A DNA stretch of 64,000 bases from Paenibacillus flagellatus (GTDB lineage: Bacteria; Bacillota; Bacilli; Paenibacillales; NBRC-103111), in NCBI RefSeq assembly GCF_003217775.1, contig NZ_QJVJ01000011.1, forward strand, positions 186,001 to 250,000. The letters are read 5' to 3'. The position numbers and the translations under genes are program-made. The notes under the pieces were generated by a model, which saw only the letters and a list, made by a program, of their open reading frames with translations, was not told the origin of the DNA and did no database searches. Shown in pieces: positions 10,394-18,638 of this stretch (positions are counted from its first letter, which is position 1; each line of letters begins with the position of its first letter).

Positions 10394-10438
10394 GTTATCC
10401 TATTACAAGTTATAGGTTATCCTGGTATAATGGATAAC
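10394..10438. promoter_or_regulatory. Divergent fabF/regulator control region with GTTATCC repeats
   Basis: GTTATCC occurs at 10394-10400 and 10416-10422, and its inverse GGATAAC at 10432-10438. The last pair forms an inverted repeat around TATAAT (10426-10431), the likely -10 of the plus-strand regulator gene. This arrangement suggests an autoregulatory operator that could also control fabF. Confidence 0.6.
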
Positions 10439-10461
10439 AGGCAAATCGAAGGAGGTCCCAG

Positions 10462-11391
10462 ATGACCCGACACGACGAAACGAACGATCCCCGCCCGAAC
10501 ACGAACCCGAACCGGTCCCCGGTCCGCGGCGCCAATGGAGGACACGGCCTAAGCCCCGATCCGCGGCGCCAGTCGCTTTCCGAGTTTTTGACCGCGCACC
10601 GCGCCCGGCTGCAGCCGCAATCGGTCGGCCTGCCCGCGGGCGGCCGCCGCCGGACGCCGGGACTGCGCCGCGAGGAGGTGGCCCAGGTGGCCGGCGTCAG
10701 CACGACGTGGTATACGTGGCTGGAGCAAGGGCGCGACATTTCGATGTCCGCCCAGGTGCTCGACCGGATCGCGTTCGCCCTTAGGCTGAACGAGGAGGAG
10801 CGCGACTACTTGTTCGCGCTCGCCCTCGGGCCGTCGGCTCCCGCGCCGGCGGCGGACAAGCCCCCCGAGCTGCCGTCCTCGCTCGGCCTCATTCTCGGGG
10901 AGCTGAAGTACTGCCCGTCGATCGTCTCCGACCGAAAATGCGATATCGTCGGCTGGAACCGGGCGGCGTCCGCCGTTTTCATGGATTTCGAGCAGGTGCC
11001 GCCGGACGAGCGCAATTTGATCTGGCTGCTGTTCACCCGCAAAGAGCTTCGGGCGCTCGCGGTCAATTGGGAACACTTCGTGAGCGGCTTCATCGCCATT
11101 TTCCGCTACTATTACGGGAAGTACGTCGGCGATCCGTGGTACGGAAGCTTCGTCGAGCGGCTCGGCGGCCGCAACGAGGAGTTTCGCGCGTTTTGGGACC
11201 GCAACGACGTCAGCTCGGCGCCCGAGCTGTTCATCGAATTCCGTCACGCCAAGGCGGGCAAAATGCTGTTCGACCTCACCTCGATGCAGGTGCAGGGCCG
11301 GGCCGATTTGCGCTGCAGCGTCTATACCCCGTCCGTCGGCTCCGACACGGAGACGAAGATGAAGCGGCTCATGAGCCGCCTCGGCGAATAG
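10462..11391 (+). CDS. Helix-turn-helix regulator with MmyB-like ligand domain
   Basis: 309 residues. A disordered Pro/Asn-rich N-terminus (about 1-35) precedes an XRE-type HTH (about 38-110; RRTPGLRREEVAQVAGVSTTWYTWLEQGR) and a C-terminal MmyB-like PAS-type sensory domain (about 125-305; WNRAASAVF, FDLTSMQVQGR). Family members often bind hydrophobic or acyl-type ligands. The GAAGGAGGT RBS lies six bases before the ATG. It is divergent from fabF with shared repeats, so regulation of fabF and of itself is likely but inferred. Confidence 0.9.
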   Translation: MTRHDETNDPRPNTNPNRSPVRGANGGHGLSPDPRRQSLSEFLTAHRARLQPQSVGLPAGGRRRTPGLRREEVAQVAGVSTTWYTWLEQGRDISMSAQVLDRIAFALRLNEEERDYLFALALGPSAPAPAADKPPELPSSLGLILGELKYCPSIVSDRKCDIVGWNRAASAVFMDFEQVPPDERNLIWLLFTRKELRALAVNWEHFVSGFIAIFRYYYGKYVGDPWYGSFVERLGGRNEEFRAFWDRNDVSSAPELFIEFRHAKAGKMLFDLTSMQVQGRADLRCSVYTPSVGSDTETKMKRLMSRLGE

Positions 11392-11535
11392 CGGACCGAC
11401 GGCGCTCCAACCGCCCTTCGCGCTCGCGTTTCGCCGGGGAATCGTCCGGCTCCGGCGCATCCGCGGCGTTTCGTTTACGGCTCGCCCACCGGCTCTCCCC
11501 TCCGCCGTTCCGCGGCCCCGCCTTCCCGGCCCGGA

Positions 11536-11572
11536 CGGGAAACGTTCCCGAATGACGGGAAATTCGTTCCCG
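11536..11572. repeat. Two adjacent CGGGAA-TTCCCG palindromes upstream of the GH44 gene
   Basis: CGGGAA/TTCCCG arms occur at 11536-11550 (3-base centre) and again at 11556-11572 (5-base centre), 20 bases apart and each preceded by GA. They lie about 100 bases before the glucanase start and upstream of a TATGAT box (11622-11627). The paired spacing suggests operator half-turn repeats. Confidence 0.5.
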
Positions 11573-11668
11573 ATTCTCCAAACTGTTACAAACGATACAG
11601 AAACCGATCGCCGCGATGTGCTATGATGGCATCCGTTGGAAATTTTCAAACGGAAAGGAATTCATGCC

Positions 11669-14600
11669 ATGCCATCATTACCGACACTACGAAAACCAGG
11701 CCGCCTGCTCCGTCTCGCCACGGCGGCCGCCCTGCTTCTCGGCAGCATCGGCTTCCCGGGGACGCAGCACCATGCGCGGGCCGAAGCCCGCATCGAAGCG
11801 TCCGCGGAAGCGACGCCGTCGATCGTCGAGGCGGGCTCCTCCGCTAATGTGGACATCACCGTCACGTCCTCGGAGACGACGTCCGTCATGATCGACCTCG
11901 AGCTGTTCGATTCGTCGCTCAACCGGGTGAAGCAAATCGTCGTCGACAACGTCGCGGTCACCGCCGGCCAGCCGGCGACGGTGCCGTTCCGTTGGGACGT
12001 CCCCGCGACGCTCGCTCCCGGTCGTTATATCGTGAGCTTCGGCGTATTCGGCGCCGGCTGGAGCGCGAGAATCAACGAATGGTTCGCCGCCGCGGCCTCC
12101 ATCACGGTGACGGGCGGCGCGCAAAGCCCCGTCCTCGCGAGCTCGGCGGCCGTCAGCCCGGCCGGAGCGGCGTACGGCGATACGATCGTCGTGGACGCCG
12201 CGGTAACGGTCGCCGCCGACACGGAAGCCGTCACGGAGCTCAGGCTGATCGGCCCGGACGGCGCCGAGGCGCTTACCCGTTCGTTCGCCGGCACGCTGCG
12301 GGCGGCCGAGCCGAACCGGTTCCGGACGGAATGGACCGTCCCCGAAGGGGCCGCCGCCGGATCGTACGCCGTCGGCGTCGACGTGTACAGCCCGGACCGG
12401 CTCGGCACGTACCACCAAAACCGCGAAGCCGCCCGCTTCTCGGTGACGCCGACGACCGGGCAGCCGCTGCCCGCGCCGGAGCACGTGCAGGCCGTTCCGT
12501 TTCCGACGGCCGTCGACTTGAGCTGGAGCGCCGTCCCCGGCGCCACGGGCTACGAGGTCGAAGCGGACGGCGTCGCGGCGCCCGCGGGCGGCGCAACCGA
12601 AACCGCCTACCGCCACGAAGGGCTTGCGCCCGACACCGAACACGCGTACCGGGTTCGAGCGGTCGGGATCGGCGGCGCTCCGGGAGCATGGAGCGAGCCG
12701 GTGCAGGTGCGCACGAAGCCGGATTCGGGGGAGAACCCGGCAAGCGCCGTCAAGGTCGCCGTGAAAACGGGCACGGACGCTTCCACGCCGATGCTCGGGC
12801 CGAACTTCCGGATCGTCAACGCAAGCCGGTCGCCGATCGCGCTCTCGGACGTGAAAGTCCGTTATTACTTCACGATCGACGGCGAGGAGAAGCCGCTGTC
12901 GATCGGCTTCTGGAGCTCGGTGCCCGACCAGAGCCGCAACGTTTCCGCGTCGTTCGTCAAGATGCCGACTCCCGCCGCCGACGCCGACCGGTACTTGGAG
13001 ATCGGCTTCGCCGACGGGGCCGGTACGCTCGCTCCCGGCGGAGACGTCGTCATCAACACGTGGATCAACAAAAGCGACTGGTCGAATTTCGATCAGACGA
13101 ACGATTACTCGTTCGAGCGTTCGACGGATTTGTCGGACAGCTTGAAGACGACGGCTTACGTTTCCGGCCATTTAAGCTGGGGACAGGAGCCGGTACTGCT
13201 CGACCTGCCGCCGTTTCCGTCCCGCATCGCGGCCGTGCCCGCCGACACGTCGGTCGCTTTGACGTGGGAGCCCGTCGCCGGCGCGACCGGGTACGACGTC
13301 ATGGCCGACGGCTCGATCGTCGGCCCGCTCAGCGAGGCGTCCTTCACGCAGCAGTGGCTTGCGCCGGGCACCCGGCATACGTATTACGTCCGAACGAGAT
13401 CGGGGGAACGTACCGGGGTATGGAGCCCCGCCGTTACGGTCAAAACGACGGGCTTGCCGAACATCCCCGCTCCGGCCAACATCAAGTCGCAGCGGACGGA
13501 TACGTCCATCGCGCTGACATGGTCGGCGCCGGACGCCGAAATTACGGGTTACGACATCGAAGTCGACGGCTCCGTGCTCGACGCCGGCACGTCGACCTCG
13601 TATACGCACGAAGGGCTGGAACCGGGCTCGCGCCATACGTACCGGATCCGGGCGAAGCAGGACGCCGTCCCGGGAACCTGGAGCGCGCTGCTTTCCTTGA
13701 ATACGACCTACACGCCGACCGGGACGTTCGACGTCGACATCGAAGTCGATCCGTCGGCCGACCGTCAACCGATCAGCCCGTACATTTACGGGACGAACGA
13801 CGACTTGAGCGGCGTGGACCGCTGGACGGCCCGCCGGATGGGCGGCAACCGGCTGACGACGTACAACTGGGAAAACAACGCCTCCAATTCCGGCGACGAC
13901 GAGGCGTTCCACAGCGACCGGTACGTCGCGCACTATTTCGGTGGCGTGCCGTGGAGCGAGACCGGCGACGAGCCGGGAGTCGGCGTCACCGGGTTCCACG
14001 AGCGGTCGCTGGCGCAGGGCGCCTACACGCTGACGACGCTCCAGACGGCGGGCTACGTCGCCAAAGACGTCGACGGCTACGTCACGCAAGCCGAGACGGC
14101 TCCGTCCTCCCGCTGGGTCGAGGTGAAGCCGGCCAAAAACGCGCCGTTCAGCCTGACCCCCGATTTGACGGACGACGCCGTTTACATGGATGAGCTCGTC
14201 AACCTGCTCGTCAGCCGGTTCGGGAACGCCTCGACCGCAACGGGCGTTCGCGGCTACGAAATCGACAACGAGCCGGGCATTTGGCGCAAAACGCACGCCT
14301 ACATGCACCCGCAGCCCGCCGGCGCGGCCGAGGTGCTGAACAAAGGAATCGCGCTCGCGAAGGCGGTCAAAAACGTCGACCCGCACGCGGAGCTGTTCGG
14401 CCCCGCCGCCTTCGGCTTCGACGACATGTACAACATGTTTCTCGCGAGCGACTGGCCGGCGCTGAAGGCGAATTACGGCTGGTACCTCGACTATTACCTG
14501 GACCGGTTCCGCGCCGCATCTGAGCAAGAAAACCGGCGGCTGCTCGACGCGCTCGACATTCATTGGTACCCGGAAACGACGGGCGGCGGCATCCGTATCC

Positions 14601-15289
14601 AGTACCAGGCGGGCAACGACAACCCGGAGACGAACAAAGCCCGGCTGCAGGCGCCGAGACAGCTGTGGGATACGAGCTATACGGAGGATACGTGGTTTTT
14701 CAAGGGCGATTACGCCTCCTTCTTCCCGCTCATCCCGAGCTTGCAGCGGTCGATCGACACGTACAATCCGGGGACGAAAATCGCCTTCACGGAGTACAAC
14801 TACGGCGCCGAGCACAATATATTCGGCGGTATCGCGCAGGCGGACGTCCTCGGCATTTACGGCAAATTCAACGTCTACATGGCGAACTTTTGGCGGATGA
14901 CCGACGCCACCCTCGGCTCGGCCTACGTCAGCGCCGCCTTCAAGCTGTACACCGATTACGACGGCGCCGGCTCCAAGTTCGGCGATACGAAGGTCCGCGC
15001 GGAAACGTCGGACATCGAGAACAGCTCCGTCTACGGCTCCGTGTACAAGGACGACGACGACAAGCTGCACCTGATCGTGCTGAACAAAAACACCGACTTC
15101 GACATGAACGCGATCGTGAACATCGCCGGCGATACGGCATACAAGTCGGCGCGGGTGTGGGCGTTCGACGCGTCCGGTCCGGCGATCACGGAGCGGCAGC
15201 CGGTCGCGCGCATCGAGAACAACAAGCTCGTCTATACCGTTCCGAAGCTGACGGCGTGCCACATCGTGCTATCGGCCGAGCCGCAATAA
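11669..15289 (+). CDS. Secreted modular GH44 glucanase/xyloglucanase with CBM3 and Fn3 domains
   Basis: 1206 residues, exported. A Sec signal peptide (about 1-38: basic start, LATAAALLLGSIGF, AxA site) is followed by two beta-sandwich regions (about 40-250), Fn3 (about 255-345), CBM3 (about 350-500; VRYYFTIDGEEKPL, GDVVINTWINKSDW), Fn3 (about 510-590), Fn3 (about 595-680) and a GH44 catalytic domain (about 690-1206). Likely acid/base Glu is in YEIDNEPG (near 868) and nucleophile Glu in IAFTEYNYG (near 1042). GH44 enzymes cut beta-1,4-glucan or xyloglucan. The ATG at 11669 has AAGGAA nine bases upstream; a TTG at 11636 would add residues before the signal peptide. Confidence 0.92.
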   Translation: MPSLPTLRKPGRLLRLATAAALLLGSIGFPGTQHHARAEARIEASAEATPSIVEAGSSANVDITVTSSETTSVMIDLELFDSSLNRVKQIVVDNVAVTAGQPATVPFRWDVPATLAPGRYIVSFGVFGAGWSARINEWFAAAASITVTGGAQSPVLASSAAVSPAGAAYGDTIVVDAAVTVAADTEAVTELRLIGPDGAEALTRSFAGTLRAAEPNRFRTEWTVPEGAAAGSYAVGVDVYSPDRLGTYHQNREAARFSVTPTTGQPLPAPEHVQAVPFPTAVDLSWSAVPGATGYEVEADGVAAPAGGATETAYRHEGLAPDTEHAYRVRAVGIGGAPGAWSEPVQVRTKPDSGENPASAVKVAVKTGTDASTPMLGPNFRIVNASRSPIALSDVKVRYYFTIDGEEKPLSIGFWSSVPDQSRNVSASFVKMPTPAADADRYLEIGFADGAGTLAPGGDVVINTWINKSDWSNFDQTNDYSFERSTDLSDSLKTTAYVSGHLSWGQEPVLLDLPPFPSRIAAVPADTSVALTWEPVAGATGYDVMADGSIVGPLSEASFTQQWLAPGTRHTYYVRTRSGERTGVWSPAVTVKTTGLPNIPAPANIKSQRTDTSIALTWSAPDAEITGYDIEVDGSVLDAGTSTSYTHEGLEPGSRHTYRIRAKQDAVPGTWSALLSLNTTYTPTGTFDVDIEVDPSADRQPISPYIYGTNDDLSGVDRWTARRMGGNRLTTYNWENNASNSGDDEAFHSDRYVAHYFGGVPWSETGDEPGVGVTGFHERSLAQGAYTLTTLQTAGYVAKDVDGYVTQAETAPSSRWVEVKPAKNAPFSLTPDLTDDAVYMDELVNLLVSRFGNASTATGVRGYEIDNEPGIWRKTHAYMHPQPAGAAEVLNKGIALAKAVKNVDPHAELFGPAAFGFDDMYNMFLASDWPALKANYGWYLDYYLDRFRAASEQENRRLLDALDIHWYPETTGGGIRIQYQAGNDNPETNKARLQAPRQLWDTSYTEDTWFFKGDYASFFPLIPSLQRSIDTYNPGTKIAFTEYNYGAEHNIFGGIAQADVLGIYGKFNVYMANFWRMTDATLGSAYVSAAFKLYTDYDGAGSKFGDTKVRAETSDIENSSVYGSVYKDDDDKLHLIVLNKNTDFDMNAIVNIAGDTAYKSARVWAFDASGPAITERQPVARIENNKLVYTVPKLTACHIVLSAEPQ

Positions 15290-15328
15290 GATAAGCTTGG
15301 GGGAAGTCCCGCCGGCTCCGCGCTGGCT

Positions 15329-15339
15329 CCCCCCCCCCC
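15329..15339. repeat. Run of 11 C
   Basis: Homopolymer of C just after the GH44 gene. It is a potential slippage site; the length may be imprecise. Confidence 0.6.
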
Positions 15340-15375
15340 TCGCAGCAAAGGTTACGTACGCAACCGGTATCGATT

Positions 15376-15474
15376 GTACGGAAAAGACAGGCGAACCTGA
15401 ATGGAACCGCCCCCTTTGTAAGCCGGTGTTTAACCAGCGGGGTGCAGTTCATCCATTCGCCTGTCTTTTCGTAC
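15376..15474. repeat. 99-base imperfect palindrome, possible MITE-like element or structured RNA
   Basis: The outer arms GTACGGAAAAGACAGGCGAA (15376-15395) and TTCGCCTGTCTTTTCGTAC (15456-15474) pair with one bulge. The stem continues inward through AACCGCCCC against GGGGTGCAGTT. A small GGT-ACC hairpin lies in the loop. As a result both strands can encode a similar peptide containing EKTGE, which is a by-product of the symmetry. There is no T-run, so it is not a standard terminator. Confidence 0.7.
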
Positions 15475-16214
15475 GTTCTATGGTTCGGCCTGCTTTGCGT
15501 GAATCCGCCAACCTCCTCGGACATACGCCGGACGACCTTAACGGGAAAAACCTCGTGTCCAAACCATGCTGGAATGCCGGGCAGGAAACTTCGCGTTCAT
15601 GCACGATGGACGATCGATCTTGATGGAGAAAATGGAAGCGAGCTGCCTTAACGATATAATGCTCGAATAGGCCCGCCAGACTGCATTAAAAGGAAAACCT
15701 CCCGTTAAAATCGGCCGGCTTCCCCCTTTCAGATTATTAACTGGAATTCCTCCATCAACTTCAGCAAAAAAGCTTAGCCGTTTGCAGACACGCCGATTTA
15801 GCAGGAGCTTTTCCGGTTAAAGCTTCGCCGATAGCCGCTTGCCGGACAATAGATGGATGTTTTCCCGCTAAACGCACGATACCCTTAAAAGGCTCGATCT
15901 CCTCCGCCACTATTCGAACCACGCTCCCGAATCAGCGTTACGATTTCTCGCGAGACCGCTCCCCGTCTCCCAAACCGACGATTCTATCTCACAGCCCCCG
16001 TCCTCGTCGCCCAGCCATGCGTCCCGACACGGGCCGCTTCCGGCCAATCCGTCGAATCCGTCGGCCCCAGCGGAAAACCGGAAAACCAGGCCATCTCATT
16101 ATGGCGTTTCGCTCGTGGATACATATACATGCAGTATCAATATCGAGGAATGACGAATGATAGGGAATTTTCATAGACGGCCTGTCGTTCCCTTCGAATG
16201 AGGAGGAGTATCGC
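15475..16214. other. Gene-poor stretch with degenerate CC(C/G)G(T/C)TAAA words
   Basis: I see no supported gene. Variants of one word recur: TTAACGGG (15539), CCCGTTAAA (15701), CCGGTTAAA (15813) and CCCGCTAAA (15864), with spacers of unequal length. The composition is less biased than in the flanking genes. This may be decayed repeat DNA. The last 60 bases lead into the small ORF at 16215 and should contain its promoter, which I could not define. Confidence 0.5.
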
Positions 16215-16394
16215 ATGCTCGCATTTTGCATCATTCTCGTATCCGGCATCGCCTTATACGCTCTCCTGAAGCCTCCCGCCGAGCTTCGCAGCGGGACGGA
16301 CGCACAGGAGCCGGCCGCCGGCGGAGGCTTGGCCCTGCCCGACATGTCGAATGCGGGACGGACGCCGGCGTCGATTCCGGCTCCGAAGGAATGA
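16215..16394 (+). CDS. Small single-pass membrane protein, 59 residues
   Basis: Starts MLAFCIILVSGIALYALLK: one transmembrane helix (about 2-18) followed by a Pro/Ala/Gly-rich cytosolic or external tail ending SIPAPKE. A very strong RBS (GAGGAGGAG, six bases before ATG) supports translation. Its stop lies seven bases before the start of the ArsB-like transporter, so the two genes are probably cotranscribed. I do not recognise a family. It could be a small accessory subunit of the carrier. Confidence 0.7.
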   Translation: MLAFCIILVSGIALYALLKPPAELRSGTDAQEPAAGGGLALPDMSNAGRTPASIPAPKE

Positions 16395-16401
16395 AGCCGG
16401 C

Positions 16402-17754
16402 ATGTACGGTTCCGCTGCGGTCACGCTGACGATCATGACGTTTGCGCTTACGATGGCGCTCATTCTTTGGCGGCCGAACGGCGTCAACGAGTCGGTGCCG
16501 GCCACCGCGGGAGCGGCCGTCATTTTGCTGTGCGGGACGGTGTCGCTGTCGGACCTGTGGAATATCGCGGCGACGGTAAGCAGCGCCGCCATTACGATTT
16601 TGGCCACGATCGTGATGGCGATCATTTTGGAAAGCTTCGGCTTCTTTTATTGGGCCGCGGAAGGACTGGCCGCCCGAGCGAAAGGCTCCGGCATCCGGCT
16701 GTTCTGGTACGTCAATCTCATCTGCTTCCTGATGACGCTGTTTTTCAATAACGACGGCAGCATTCTGATCACGACGCCGATCTTATTGATCCTGCTCGAA
16801 CGGCTCGGTCTGAAAAACCGCGAAAAAATTCCGTATTTGCTGTCCGGAGCTTTGATCGCAACCGCTTCGAGCGCCCCGATCGGGGTGAGCAACATCGTCA
16901 ATTTGATCGCCTTGTCGATCGTCGGCATGGATTTGTACATGCATACGCTCATGATGTTCGTGCCGGCCACGGCGGGACTGCTGCTGCTCGTCTTTTTGCT
17001 TTTTCTATGCTTCCGGCGCCAGCTGCCGCGCAAGCTGCATGCCCGGAAGGCCGGCTTCGCGGGCATGGGCAAGCATCCGTTGGCCGACCGGCCGCCCGTC
17101 CCGCTTCCGAACGTCAAAAACCGCGGGGCATTCATGCGCAACGTGCTTCTGTTCGTATTCGCCGTGCGCGTCAGCCTGTTCGTCGCCTCCTACCTGAAAA
17201 TCCCGATCGAGCTCGTCGCGGTGGCGGGCTCCGTCCTCCTCCTCGGGTGGCGATGGATCGTCTTGAAAATTCCTCCGGCCGATATGGTCCGGAAAACGCC
17301 GTGGCACATTCTCGTGTTCGCCTTCGCCATGTACGTGATCATCTACGGTCTGAACAACATCGGCTTGACCGACGTTCTCGTCCGGGTGTTCGAGCCCGTC
17401 GTCTCTCGCGATCTGGTAAACGCCAGCCTGCTGATGGGAACGCTGCTGTCGCTGATGTCGATTTTTTTCAACAACCACCCCGCCCTCATGATCGGCACGA
17501 TGACGCTCACGAGCATGCAGCTCGACCCGCTCGTCTTGAAAATCGCGTACTTGGCCAGCGTCATCGGAAGCGACGTCGGCTCGCTGCTGCTGCCGATCGG
17601 AACGCTGGCTTCGCTGATCTGGATGCATATTTTGCGCCAGCACAACGTGAAGATCCGATGGCACGACTACGTCAAAGTCACGTTGATCGTCATCCCCCCG
17701 ACCGTGCTCGCGACGCTCGTGCTGCTCGCGTACTGGGTCGAATGGCTGTACTAG
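16402..17754 (+). CDS. ArsB/NhaD-superfamily membrane carrier (ArsB-like)
   Basis: 450 residues with about ten to eleven hydrophobic helices. The two pseudo-repeat motifs typical of the ion-transporter superfamily are visible: LFFNNDGSILITTPI near residue 115 and IFFNNHPALMIGTM near 355. These place it with arsenite/anion or Na+/H+ carriers. No arsR, arsC or other arsenic gene is nearby, so substrate is uncertain. The start at 16402 (MYGSAAVTL) has AAGGAATG upstream. It is preceded by a 59-residue membrane ORF. Confidence 0.8.
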   Translation: MYGSAAVTLTIMTFALTMALILWRPNGVNESVPATAGAAVILLCGTVSLSDLWNIAATVSSAAITILATIVMAIILESFGFFYWAAEGLAARAKGSGIRLFWYVNLICFLMTLFFNNDGSILITTPILLILLERLGLKNREKIPYLLSGALIATASSAPIGVSNIVNLIALSIVGMDLYMHTLMMFVPATAGLLLLVFLLFLCFRRQLPRKLHARKAGFAGMGKHPLADRPPVPLPNVKNRGAFMRNVLLFVFAVRVSLFVASYLKIPIELVAVAGSVLLLGWRWIVLKIPPADMVRKTPWHILVFAFAMYVIIYGLNNIGLTDVLVRVFEPVVSRDLVNASLLMGTLLSLMSIFFNNHPALMIGTMTLTSMQLDPLVLKIAYLASVIGSDVGSLLLPIGTLASLIWMHILRQHNVKIRWHDYVKVTLIVIPPTVLATLVLLAYWVEWLY

Positions 17755-17771
17755 GGGGGGCGCGGCGCAGG

Positions 17772-17820
17772 AAAAAAAACGGAAAAGCTCCAAGCCGCAC
17801 GCCGGCTTGGAGCTTTTCGA
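17772..17820. terminator. Bidirectional terminator
   Basis: Perfect 15-bp stem AAAAGCTCCAAGCCG/CGGCTTGGAGCTTTT with a run of A on the left and TTTTCG on the right. It serves the plus-strand carrier and the minus-strand ABC permease, which converge here. Confidence 0.85.
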
Positions 17821-17828
17821 TTCGTTGG

Positions 17829-18638
17829 CTACAACGGGAGGTCGCGCCTGCGGAACAAAGCGGCGGCCAAACCGAACGCGGCCAACCCGATAAGCGCGAG
17901 CACGACGAACGACGTCACCGTATCCGCATTGCCGTTTATAATCTCCCCGGGCTTATATAAGGCGAACAGGGATACGCTGCGGAGCCAATCGAGCCGCTCG
18001 CTGAATTTGCCGAGCAGATCGAGGCTAAAAAAACCGAACGTGATCGCGCCGGACAAGCCGAGCGCTTTTTTCTCGTCGTTGATGAGCGAGGATACGAGAA
18101 AGGCGATCCCCCCGACCGCGAAGAAGAGCAAAAACGCGGCGGCGTTCATCAGCAGAAAAGCGGACGCGTCGAATTCGTACTCGTCCCCGAGTATCCAAGC
18201 GCTTCCGGCGAACCCGGCGATCGTCGTCGCGGCCAGAATAAGGAACAATCCGCTCGTCAGGACGGCCGCTTGCGTGAAGGCGACTTTTCCGCGGGTGGTC
18301 GGGGCGGAAAGCAAATACGCCATCGACCCTTGATCGACCAGCTTCGCCATAAGCTGCGTCGACAGCTGCACGCACACGATCGCCAGGATCAGCACGAGAA
18401 TCAACCCGTAATATTCCCCCGAGATGAACGCCTCGGCCGTACCGAAGCCGTTCAGACCGAATGCGGCGCCCACTCCCTCCGGCATCGATCGGACGATTTC
18501 GTCGATCGCCTTCGCGTTTTGCGCGATGCCGGGATACAGCCAAAACATGAGCAGCATATAAAAGGCGGAGCCGAACGCGTAGTTCATGAACCCTTTCATG
18601 TTCACCTTCATCATTTGCTTGTATAAGGTGCCGTTCAT
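17829..18638 (-). CDS. ABC-2 type exporter permease
   Basis: 269 residues with six predicted helices, including FYMLLMFWLY, YGLILVLILAIVCVQL, LTSGLFLILAATTIAGF and LLFFAVGGIAFLVSSL. It resembles bacitracin/antibiotic-type ABC-2 permeases. Its ATG overlaps the ATPase stop codon by four bases (ATGA), indicating translational coupling and a two-component exporter. Substrate unknown; TetR-family regulation suggests a toxic or signalling small molecule. Confidence 0.88.
   Translation of the reverse strand: MNGTLYKQMMKVNMKGFMNYAFGSAFYMLLMFWLYPGIAQNAKAIDEIVRSMPEGVGAAFGLNGFGTAEAFISGEYYGLILVLILAIVCVQLSTQLMAKLVDQGSMAYLLSAPTTRGKVAFTQAAVLTSGLFLILAATTIAGFAGSAWILGDEYEFDASAFLLMNAAAFLLFFAVGGIAFLVSSLINDEKKALGLSGAITFGFFSLDLLGKFSERLDWLRSVSLFALYKPGEIINGNADTVTSFVVLALIGLAAFGLAAALFRRRDLPL

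Noticed and set aside
11636-11668. TTG start for the GH44 protein
   Set aside because: Adds 11 residues before a normal signal peptide; the ATG at 11669 has the RBS.
13172-15262. 696-codon minus-strand frame opposite the GH44 gene
   Set aside because: Antisense shadow; no domain, no RBS, and the plus-strand domains are unmistakable.
15186-15524. 112-codon minus-strand frame with EKTGE-type peptide
   Set aside because: It overlaps the GH44 end and its peptide similarity to the plus-strand frame is caused by the palindrome.
15989-16345. 118-codon minus-strand frame
   Set aside because: Opposes the small membrane ORF with its strong RBS; composition is Arg-rich shadow-like.
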